Assembly: GCA_002342165.1 (NCBI GenBank)
Contig: DDPM01000012.1
Location: 1,297 to 6,312, forward strand
DNA length: 5,016 nucleotides
Direction of reading: 5' to 3'
Origin: Hylemonella sp. UBA2468
Lineage (GTDB): Bacteria > Pseudomonadota > Gammaproteobacteria > Burkholderiales > Burkholderiaceae_C
Shown here: positions 1 to 5,016 of the stretch, in pieces
Layout of the letters: each line of letters starts with the position of its first letter
Numbering within the stretch: position 1 is the stretch's first letter
The notes under the pieces: generated by a model
What the model was told of the DNA's origin: nothing
Databases searched by the model: none
What the model saw: only the letters and a program-made list of their open reading frames with translations
Translations under genes and position numbers: made by a program

Positions 1-157
1 TGAAGCCAGCGAGCTGGACGGCTTGATTGCCGAGGTGGATAAGTTGTTTGCGCGGCGCTTTGACGATTTGGTAAGCTCCTTGGAGCTGGGTAAGCCGCCT
101 AGGGGCTCTGGCGGGGGCTCACATGGCAACAGCCGAAAACCCCGCCATTTGCATTGA
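1..157 (+). CDS. C-terminal fragment of an unrecognised protein (5' end outside window)
   Basis: A reading frame in phase with base 2 is open from the left edge to a TGA at 155-157, giving about 51 residues. It begins EASELDGLIAEVDKLFARRF and continues with a second acidic/hydrophobic stretch, then a Gly/Ser-rich and basic tail (GSGGGSHGNSRKPRHLH). The third codon positions of the first ~30 codons are mostly G or C, as expected for real coding sequence here, and the other two forward frames are closed early. The first ~30 residues look like an amphipathic helix; the tail looks disordered. No catalytic motif is visible and I do not recognise the family. It is co-directional with the HD-GYP gene, but the 120-bp gap with its own dyad suggests they are not tightly coupled. 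Confidence 0.55.
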   Translation, partial: EASELDGLIAEVDKLFARRFDDLVSSLELGKPPRGSGGGSHGNSRKPRHLH

Positions 158-216
158 GCGCTTGCCCCCTTTGGCACATCATGGCCACTGAGTTTTTGAG
201 ATGACTTTGTGCTTTG

Positions 217-235
217 TACCGTGTTTGTCACGGTA
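217..235. promoter_or_regulatory. Perfect 7-bp-arm dyad, candidate operator upstream of the HD-GYP gene
   Basis: TACCGTG (217-223) and CACGGTA (229-235) are exact reverse complements separated by TTTGT, forming a 19-bp dyad. It is not followed by a T-run, so it does not read as an intrinsic terminator for the gene ending at 157. A TATAGT hexamer (242-247, five of six matches to a sigma-70 -10) starts six bases downstream, with no good -35 at standard spacing. If that -10 is real, the dyad covers roughly the -35 region, where a repressor or activator dimer would bind. The promoter assignment is inference; the dyad itself is directly visible. Confidence 0.4.
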
Positions 236-277
236 AGTTCGTATAGTGATTTCAATTTAGAACTGTTTCACCGCTTC

Positions 278-1534
278 ATGCTCAAGAAGATCAGCGTTAA
301 GCAACTTACCACGGGGATGTACCTCAAAGAGTTTTGTGGCTCTTGGATGGAGCATCCCTTTTGGCGCACCAGTTTTGTGCTCAAAGACCCTAAAGATGTT
401 CAGGCCGTGATGGCCAGCAACATCAAAGAGGTTTGGATAGACGTCAGCAAAGGTAAAGACGTAGCGCCCGGCACTGTGGCCGTGACCCAAGAGCAAGTCG
501 AAGCCACAATTCAAAAAGAATTGACTGAGGCCAACCAAACCCTGAGCGAACCCGTATTGCCCAAGCACATTGAGCCGGTACCCATTCATGTGGAGTTCAG
601 TCGCGCCAACGACATTTGCCAAGCCTCGCGCAAAGCGGTGATTTCCATGTTCCAGGAAGCCCGTATGGGCAACGCCATCAACGCACAGGGTGCGCAAAAA
701 ATGGTGGATGAAATTTCGGAGTCGGTGGCCCGCAATACCAGCGCCCTGATCAGCCTTGCGCGCCTTAAAACCGCTGACGATTACACCTACATGCATTCTG
801 TGGCGGTTTGCGCCATGATGATTGCTTTGTCTCGCCAACTGGGCCTTAGTGAGACCCAAACCCGCTCCGCTGGATTGGCCGGATTGCTGCACGATTTAGG
901 TAAAGCTGTCATGCCGCCCGGCATTTTGAACAAGCCCGGCAAGTTGACGGACGAAGAGTTTGCCATCATGCGTGCTCACCCGGTAGAGGGGTACAAAATG
1001 CTGAAAATGGTGGGAGATATGGACCCCATGGCTATGGATGTGTGTTTGCACCATCACGAAAAAGTGGATGGTTCAGGCTACCCCAAGGGCTTGAGAGACA
1101 AAGAAATCACCTTGTTTGCCAAAATGGGAGCAGTGTGCGACGTGTACGACGCTATCACCTCTAACCGCCCATACAAAGCGGGCTGGGATCCCGCCGAGTC
1201 TTTAAGAAAAATGGCCGAATGGTGCGAGGGGCACTTTGATCGCCCTGTGTTCCAAGCCTTTGTTAAAAGTTTGGGCATATACCCCATAGGCTCTCTGGTG
1301 CGCTTGGCCTCAGGAAAAATTGCAGTGGTGATTGAGCAAACCAACAAATCGTTGATTACCCCAAGGGTCAAGGCGTTTTATTCGGTGAAGTCAGAGTTGC
1401 GCATTACCCCTGAAATTTTGGATCTGTCTTCTGCTCAAGCTAATGACAAGATTGTGGGTCGAGAAGACCCCGGTCAGTGGAATTTTCCTGACCTGAATGA
1501 ACTGTGGTCTGGGTTAAACACGCACCCCACCTGA
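278..1534 (+). CDS. HD-GYP domain cyclic-di-GMP phosphodiesterase with N-terminal DUF3391
   Basis: Predicted cytoplasmic phosphodiesterase that hydrolyses the second messenger c-di-GMP, and so promotes motile over sessile behaviour. The protein is 418 residues from the ATG at 278. Residues 1 to ~120 match the DUF3391 pattern that often precedes HD-GYP domains (MLKKISVKQLTTGMYL, then SWMEHPFWRTSF). The HD-GYP core is complete: His173 (HSVAV), HDLGK at 205-209, His234 (AHP), HHHE at 258-261, DGSGYP at 264-269, DVYDAIT from 288 and RPY at 297-299. The C-terminal ~100 residues (YPIGSLVRL from 335) are the usual tail of this subfamily. The residue four before His173 is Tyr; a Glu there marks the trinuclear-iron variant, so a binuclear site is more likely. 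A GTG at 209 would add 23 residues unlike the family, so 278 is preferred, although neither start has a strong Shine-Dalgarno. No sensor, receiver or membrane segment is seen. Confidence 0.95.
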   Translation: MLKKISVKQLTTGMYLKEFCGSWMEHPFWRTSFVLKDPKDVQAVMASNIKEVWIDVSKGKDVAPGTVAVTQEQVEATIQKELTEANQTLSEPVLPKHIEPVPIHVEFSRANDICQASRKAVISMFQEARMGNAINAQGAQKMVDEISESVARNTSALISLARLKTADDYTYMHSVAVCAMMIALSRQLGLSETQTRSAGLAGLLHDLGKAVMPPGILNKPGKLTDEEFAIMRAHPVEGYKMLKMVGDMDPMAMDVCLHHHEKVDGSGYPKGLRDKEITLFAKMGAVCDVYDAITSNRPYKAGWDPAESLRKMAEWCEGHFDRPVFQAFVKSLGIYPIGSLVRLASGKIAVVIEQTNKSLITPRVKAFYSVKSELRITPEILDLSSAQANDKIVGREDPGQWNFPDLNELWSGLNTHPT

Positions 1535-1541
1535 GCAACAG

Positions 1542-1590
1542 CCTAAATGGCTATGCAAATAGCCGAGTCCACTGGCTATTCAAATTTAGG
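1542..1590. terminator. Inverted-repeat cluster between convergent genes, weak terminator candidate
   Basis: GGCTAT (1549-1554) and ATAGCC (1559-1564) form a 6-bp stem closed by a GCAA tetraloop. An outer pair, CCTAAAT (1542-1548) with ATTTAGG (1584-1590), could close a longer structure. ATAGCC could instead pair with a second GGCTAT at 1574-1579, so two inner hairpins are mutually exclusive. The right part lies inside the last codons and stop of the minus-strand crotonase gene. Neither strand shows a clear T-tract after the stem, so intrinsic termination would be weak. The position between facing stops is what suggests a shared terminator. Confidence 0.35.
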
Positions 1591-2355
1591 TGGTTCTTTA
1601 TTCAAGAAGGCTTGAATGCCAATTCCAGCGTTGGTGTGGTGCAGGTTGCGTAAAAACTGTTCTTTTTCGATTGCCAACTGTTGCGGCAGGCTTCGGTTTT
1701 CAGCTTCTTGCAACAGGTCTTTGATGCTGGCCATCACATTGGGCGCCCGGTTGTTCAGGTGATCTGCCAGTTTGAGCGCTTCATCCAGGGCGCCATAGGG
1801 TTCTGTGACGCGATTCACGATTCCCAACTGATGCAGTCGTTCCGCATCGATGCGCTGCGCGGACATCAAAAGTTCTTTAGCCAATTGACGAGGAAGGGCT
1901 TGGCTCAGAGACCAACTGGCACCACCGTCTGGTGACAAACCAATGTTGCTGTAAGACATCACAAAAACCGCTTGTCGGGCTGCCACAATGAAGTCGCATG
2001 CCAAGGCGAGCGAAAAACCGGCGCCCGCTGCAGCACCTTCAACTGCTGCAATGACGGGCTTGGGAAAGGCCTGGATGGTTTCTATCCAGCTGTGCAATAC
2101 GTCCAGACTGGCGCCCTGAACGGCGGGCTCTTGTTGCCGGTTGTGCATCAGGCGGTTCAGGTTGCCACCTGCACAAAAATGTTCACCTTCGCCGGTGATG
2201 ACCACGCTGCGCACTTCTGGGTTGGATTCGGCCACATTCAGGGCCTCAATACCCGCCGCGAAAATTTCGGGTCCCATAGCGTTGCGCATGCTGGGGTTGG
2301 AAAGTGTCAGCACCATGGTTCGGCCATGGCTGGTGCTTTTAAGTTGTGCTGTCAT
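1576..2355 (-). CDS. Enoyl-CoA hydratase/isomerase (crotonase) family protein, paa-type (possible alternative oxepin-CoA hydrolase)
   Basis: Crotonase-fold enzyme of 259 residues, a normal length for the family, acting on an acyl-CoA in the cytoplasm. The oxyanion-hole segments are present: FCAGGNL at 60-66 and GAAAGAG at 107-113. The two catalytic Glu of classical enoyl-CoA hydratase are not conserved: Ser115 sits at the first position (GAGFSLAL) and Tyr135 at the second (VMSYSNIGL). IGLSPDGG (138-145) keeps an Asp143 of the kind found in PaaG and related isomerases. The sequence resembles Burkholderiales proteins named oxepin-CoA hydrolase, alternative type, in phenylacetate degradation, but that is from memory and the substrate is unproven. 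I chose the ATG at 2355; a TTG at 2412 would add 19 residues that read into the tail of the dehydrogenase pseudogene. The start overlaps, as ATGA, the end of that pseudogene's frame, which suggests an ancestral operon. It converges with the HD-GYP gene. Confidence 0.9.
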   Translation of the reverse strand: MTAQLKSTSHGRTMVLTLSNPSMRNAMGPEIFAAGIEALNVAESNPEVRSVVITGEGEHFCAGGNLNRLMHNRQQEPAVQGASLDVLHSWIETIQAFPKPVIAAVEGAAAGAGFSLALACDFIVAARQAVFVMSYSNIGLSPDGGASWSLSQALPRQLAKELLMSAQRIDAERLHQLGIVNRVTEPYGALDEALKLADHLNNRAPNVMASIKDLLQEAENRSLPQQLAIEKEQFLRNLHHTNAGIGIQAFLNKEPPKFE

Positions 2356-2404
2356 AAATTTACCGTGATGGGTTTGCTGATATTTCGGGTTTTTAGTGCA
2401 AAAC

Positions 2405-2939
2405 TCAACCAAGGGCTTGGTCGGTATCGGGGATCACCGTAAAAACCCTGTCCAGTTTTACGCCCCAGAGAACCTGCTGCAAGGCGCTGAGCCGAGCTGA
2501 CGTGTGGGCGAAGACGCAGTTCTTCACATTATTGGTGGTGGATGGACACCATAAACGGGTGAGGCACATTAAGCCCATTGAGGTCCACTTGATCTCGCAA
2601 AATGCGGTCGATGGTGGAGAAATCTGCTACACCCTCACCGGCAATTTGCAAAGCCTCAGTGTTATAGGCATGGCCTGCGTGGTTGACGATAAAGCCTGGG
2701 GTGTCTTGAGCCAGCACCGGCGTGTGTCCCAGGTCTCGCGCATATTGGCTGCGTGCTTGGCAAGTCTGTGGCGATGTTTGAAAACCCGCAATCACCTGCG
2801 CCAGTTTCATTGACGGCACCGGGTTGAAAAAATGAAATCCCGCCATGCGTTGGGGGTACTTTGGGTGGGCCGAAATTTGGGCTATGCCTTGGCCCTTGGC
2901 GCCCGAGCCCTTCACGGCGACTTGGTGGAAAGATGTCAT
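2405..2939 (-). pseudogene. Decayed 3-hydroxyacyl-CoA dehydrogenase (PaaH/HbdA-like), internally deleted
   Basis: An ATG at 2939 opens a 136-codon frame to a TAA at 2531-2529. It starts like an NAD-dependent 3-hydroxyacyl-CoA dehydrogenase (MTSFHQVAVKGSGAKGQGIAQ, Gly motif at 11-16). It then jumps after about residue 22 to AHPKYPQRMAGFHFFNPVP, so roughly 100 residues of the Rossmann domain are missing. His36 of the catalytic dyad is kept, but the Glu twelve residues later is Gln48 (MKLAQVI for the usual MKLVEVI). PGFIVNH (81-87) and GEGVADFSTIDRILRDQ are family-like. A second gap follows at about 117, where a GFRMGPFEL-type segment is expected. After HHQ and the stop, the same frame continues with CEELRLRP and QRLAAGSLGRKTGQGFY to 2439, clearly the native continuation. 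The end at 2405 assumes a frameshift near 2439 into VIPDTDQALG-stop; without it the frame runs to 2352. A functional enzyme is very unlikely, though the short frame could still be translated. Confidence 0.85.
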
Positions 2940-3009
2940 ATCTGAATAGTTTAATCAGTCACCAAAGTGCAAACCGATTGAAGTTTTGTACTGTTTGCCA
3001 AATGAATTT

Positions 3010-3014
3010 GGGAG
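3010..3014 (+). promoter_or_regulatory. Ribosome binding site supporting the TTG start of the FimV-like gene
   Basis: GGGAG sits seven bases before the TTG at 3022. It is the only good Shine-Dalgarno near the gene's 5' end, and no in-frame ATG occurs before the signal-peptide cleavage region, so it decides the start. The same bases lie inside a five-codon frame (ATG at 3002, TGA at 3017-3019) that ends two bases before the TTG. Confidence 0.6.
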
Positions 3015-3021
3015 TCTGAAA

Positions 3022-4599
3022 TTGATTCTGCGTCAGATCTTGCTGGGTTGTTGTGTGACACTGAGTGCCCAGTGGGCCATGGCGCTTGGCTTAGGTCCAA
3101 TTCAGGGCAATGTGTGGCTGGGGCAAGGCTTGGATGTGCGCATCCCCTTGCAGCTTGACGACAAAGACAATGCCAACTTGAGTTGTTTGGAGGCCGAGGT
3201 TTGGCACGGCGAAATTCGCAAAGAGGCATCCCGCGTTCGCATCACCCTTGAAGATGCGGCTGCATCTGCTGCTCGCGCCACCTTGCGGGTGCAATCCTCG
3301 CATGTGGTCGATGAGCCTGTGGTGTCGATTCATGTAGCAGTGGGGTGCACGGGCAAAGTGTCCCGCCGTTATGTGGTGTTGCCAGAGTTGCAAGAACCAG
3401 CCAATTTGCCTAAGGCATCAGATTCGAGTGTTGGAAAAGCGGCTCTAGTCACTTCAGTTGCTACAGCAACTGCTTTGCCAGCATCACCAAATACCGCATT
3501 AAAGAAGTCATCTAATCCACCTGGGCCGACATCTGTAAGACGAAACGAGAGTGGATTGCTCTCACAAGCCATTCGGGCCGTACCTCAAACCAAAGCGGCT
3601 CGCCCAAACCCCGAGGGTTCGCGCTTAAGGCTGGACGCCACAGACTCTTTGACAGAGCGCATATCTGTCCTGGAGGCTCAACTTAAATCTTTGCCATCCT
3701 CTGGCGACGCTGAAGTGCGTATTCAAGCTTTGCAAACCGAGCTCAAGACTTTGCGCGAACAATTTGCACAAACCTCACAGCAACTTCTTGAATTGCGGAG
3801 TCAGTTGTCGGCGATGCAGTCTGAGCAATGGGACCCGTTTTGGTTTTATCTATTTGCAGGAATGAGTGCTCTGAGTTGGGTGGGCCTGGGGGTGGCGGCG
3901 CGGCGAGGTGGATGGATGCAAGGTCAAGTCGTCTCTAGCAGTCTCAGCCCCAAGAGAGACGTTCAGCCCTGGTGGAGTGCGCAGCCTTTGGCGGCGCAAA
4001 GCGAGTCTCAGCCATCTCCGCAACCCAACGCAATGCCCACTAAACAAGCATTAAAAGAGCCATACAAAGAGCCTCATGCTCCCAAGGTGGAGGCCGCTTT
4101 GTTGGAAGACCTGCCAAATCCGACGATGCAATCGCATTTGAAAGCCATGAGCTCGGAGGAGCTGTTTGATATTCGCCAACAGGCCGACTTCTTTATGTCG
4201 CTGGGGCAGCACGATCAGGCCATTGAGGTTCTTAAGCAGCGCATCGAAATGGACCAGTTGACCAGCCCATTGGTCTATTTGGACTTGTTTCACATCTATC
4301 ACATGCTGGGCATGCGTCCGGATTTTGCTCAATTGCGCAACACTTTCAACCGTTTGTTTTATGGGCATGTGCCCGAGTTTGCCAAGTACGGACATGCCGG
4401 AAAAGACTTGGAGTATTACGAGCTGTTAACTCGACAAATTTGCGAGCGCTGGAACACCCCTCAGGCCCCTGACTTGTTAGCTCAGTGCATTTACAGAAGC
4501 GACAGCCGACCCGCGACCGATTTTGTTGACATCCCCGCTTTCCAGGATCTGATCTTGTTGTACGAGATTTCTTCGGCAGGTCAGTTGGTGGAGTTTTAA
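3022..4599 (+). CDS. FimV-like membrane protein: periplasmic FimV N-terminal domain, coiled coil, one TM helix, TPR-like cytoplasmic tail
   Basis: Predicted inner-membrane scaffold of the FimV/TspA group, whose characterised members help type IV pilus assembly, twitching and polar protein placement. The product is 525 residues from the TTG at 3022. Residues 1-21 form a signal peptide (LLGCCVTLSAQWAMA, cleavage likely before LGLG). The mature start LGLGPIQGNVWLGQGLDVRI matches the FimV N-terminal domain, which runs to about 126 and holds Cys55 and Cys109, a possible disulfide. A Ser/Pro/Ala-rich linker (127-207) leads to a coiled coil (about 210-268, heptad Leu), then a membrane helix (about 273-293, FWFYLFAGMSALSWVGLGVAA) followed by RRGG. 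After a Gln/Pro-rich linker, residues 378-525 are helical and TPR-like (DIRQQADFFMSLGQHDQAIEVL), as in FimV C-termini. No LysM motif is seen and it is shorter than Pseudomonas FimV. It is divergent from the dehydrogenase pseudogene; a specific promoter is not convincing in the 82-bp gap. Confidence 0.85.
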   Translation: MILRQILLGCCVTLSAQWAMALGLGPIQGNVWLGQGLDVRIPLQLDDKDNANLSCLEAEVWHGEIRKEASRVRITLEDAAASAARATLRVQSSHVVDEPVVSIHVAVGCTGKVSRRYVVLPELQEPANLPKASDSSVGKAALVTSVATATALPASPNTALKKSSNPPGPTSVRRNESGLLSQAIRAVPQTKAARPNPEGSRLRLDATDSLTERISVLEAQLKSLPSSGDAEVRIQALQTELKTLREQFAQTSQQLLELRSQLSAMQSEQWDPFWFYLFAGMSALSWVGLGVAARRGGWMQGQVVSSSLSPKRDVQPWWSAQPLAAQSESQPSPQPNAMPTKQALKEPYKEPHAPKVEAALLEDLPNPTMQSHLKAMSSEELFDIRQQADFFMSLGQHDQAIEVLKQRIEMDQLTSPLVYLDLFHIYHMLGMRPDFAQLRNTFNRLFYGHVPEFAKYGHAGKDLEYYELLTRQICERWNTPQAPDLLAQCIYRSDSRPATDFVDIPAFQDLILLYEISSAGQLVEF

Positions 4600-4609
4600 G
4601 CTAGGCTTA
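4597..4609. repeat. Small dyad spanning two facing stop codons
   Basis: TAAGC (4597-4601) and GCTTA (4605-4609) are exact reverse complements around TAG. The left arm contains the TAA stop of the FimV-like gene; the right arm contains, on the minus strand, the TAA stop of the dehydrogenase. With a 5-bp stem, 3-base loop and no T-run, it is too small to be a confident terminator. Confidence 0.3.
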
Positions 4610-5016
4610 CCTTCTGACTTGCAAAGAGCCAGGGTTGACGATGTTGGTGGGGGTGCCCTTGATGAAGTTGACCACGTTGTCAAAGGCTGCACCAAAATAC
4701 AGTTCGTAACTGTCTTGCTCCACATAACCAATGTGGGGCGTACACACACAGTTCTCGAGCCTTAAAAGCGCATGGCCTTGCAAAATAGGCTCGTTTTCAT
4801 ACACATCTACAGCGGCCAAACCCGGACGCCCCCTGTTCAAGGCGCCCACTAGGGCGTCTGGCTCCACAAGCTCGGCACGCGAAGTGTTGACGAACAAGGC
4901 CGTAGGCTTCATGAGTGCCAAATCACTGGCGGTGACAATGCCCCGAGTGTCATCATTGAGCCTTAACAAAATGCTGATGACGTCGCACTGCGAAAAAAAC
5001 TCTTCGCGGCTGGCAG
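4607..5016 (-). CDS. D-2-hydroxyacid dehydrogenase, C-terminal part (N-terminus outside window)
   Basis: NAD(P)-dependent oxidoreductase of the D-isomer-specific 2-hydroxyacid dehydrogenase family (phosphoglycerate dehydrogenase/glyoxylate reductase-like), which interconverts 2-oxoacids and D-2-hydroxyacids in the cytoplasm. The minus-strand frame is open from the right edge (first full codon at 5014) to a TAA at 4609-4607, about 135 residues; a TTG at 4969 is internal, not a start. Visible family features are CDVISILLRLNDDTRG, then MKPTALFVNTSRAELVE with the substrate-binding/catalytic Arg, AAVDVYENEP with the catalytic Glu, and CVCTPHIGY with the catalytic His. All three are intact. The tail ends IVNPGSLQVRR. 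The N-terminal substrate domain and the GxGxxG dinucleotide motif lie outside the window. It converges on the FimV-like gene with seven bases between stops. The substrate cannot be told from this part. Confidence 0.92.
   Translation of the reverse strand, partial: ASREEFFSQCDVISILLRLNDDTRGIVTASDLALMKPTALFVNTSRAELVEPDALVGALNRGRPGLAAVDVYENEPILQGHALLRLENCVCTPHIGYVEQDSYELYFGAAFDNVVNFIKGTPTNIVNPGSLQVRR

Noticed and set aside
209..277. GTG start at 209 for the HD-GYP protein
   Set aside because: The extra 23 residues do not fit the DUF3391 family start, which begins at MLKKISV, and the extension would put the dyad region inside the coding sequence.
158..277. Intrinsic terminator for the gene ending at 157
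   Set aside because: Only a 4-bp TGCC/GGCA stem is visible before the TTTTT near 192-196, and it is not adjacent to it; the perfect dyad at 217-235 has no T-run.
257..892. 211-aa minus-strand open frame opposite the HD-GYP gene
   Set aside because: It is antisense to a gene with complete family motifs, and its translation shows no recognisable domain.
1972..2442. 156-aa and other plus-strand frames opposite the crotonase and the pseudogene tail
   Set aside because: They are shadows of the minus-strand crotonase; compositions are Cys/His/Gly-rich as expected from antisense reading, with no domain signal.
2502..2813. 103-aa plus-strand frame across the dehydrogenase remnant
   Set aside because: It lies opposite clear 3-hydroxyacyl-CoA dehydrogenase homology and has no family of its own.
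2986..3021. TTG start at 2986 for the FimV-like protein
   Set aside because: It would add 12 residues before the signal peptide and has no Shine-Dalgarno, whereas the TTG at 3022 has GGGAG seven bases upstream.
2940..3021. Sigma-70 promoters in the divergent gap
   Set aside because: TTTAAT (2950-2955) and TTGAAG (2978-2983) resemble single hexamers, but none has a convincing partner at 16-18 bases on either strand.
278..4599. HD-GYP and FimV-like genes as one surface-behaviour operon
   Set aside because: Two minus-strand units lie between them and they have separate upstream regions, so the sequence gives no support for joint transcription.
1..5016. CRISPR array, tRNA, insertion sequence, toxin-antitoxin or defence genes
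   Set aside because: No regularly spaced repeats, cloverleaf, transposase or terminal inverted repeats, or defence-type domains could be found on either strand.

Overview
The window looks like chromosomal DNA of a Gram-negative betaproteobacterium, most likely a Comamonadaceae-type member of the Burkholderiales (Limnohabitans, Rhodoferax or Polaromonas relatives). This rests on remembered resemblance of four proteins: a DUF3391/HD-GYP phosphodiesterase, a paa-type crotonase, a compact FimV-like protein and a D-2-hydroxyacid dehydrogenase. Base composition is moderate in GC and fairly even. I see no tRNA, rRNA, CRISPR array, insertion sequence or phage gene.

Layout, left to right. (1) The last ~51 codons of an unrecognised + strand gene end at 157. 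(2) A 120-bp gap holds a perfect 7-bp-arm dyad next to a possible -10 element. (3) A complete HD-GYP cyclic-di-GMP phosphodiesterase runs on + from about 278 to 1534. (4) It converges on a minus-strand enoyl-CoA hydratase/isomerase-family gene (2355 down to 1576), with a small inverted-repeat cluster between the stops. (5) Directly upstream of that gene on the minus strand lies a decayed 3-hydroxyacyl-CoA dehydrogenase (2939 down to about 2405). It has lost most of its NAD-binding domain and a second short segment. It carries a Gln in place of the catalytic Glu and an in-frame stop, with recognisable homology continuing beyond that stop. (6) Divergent from it, after an 82-bp gap, is a + strand FimV-like membrane protein (3022 to 4599) starting at TTG. 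(7) It converges, with 7 bases between stops, on the C-terminal part of a minus-strand D-2-hydroxyacid dehydrogenase that runs off the right edge.

Functionally, the dehydrogenase remnant plus crotonase look like what is left of a two-gene CoA beta-oxidation or phenylacetate-type operon in which the crotonase survived. The HD-GYP and FimV-like proteins both belong to families tied to surface behaviour (c-di-GMP turnover, pilus and polar organisation), but they are separate transcription units here and any link is inference.

I did not find a convincing undescribed system. The strongest unusual observation is the internally deleted dehydrogenase. The dyad in front of the HD-GYP gene is the best regulatory lead.
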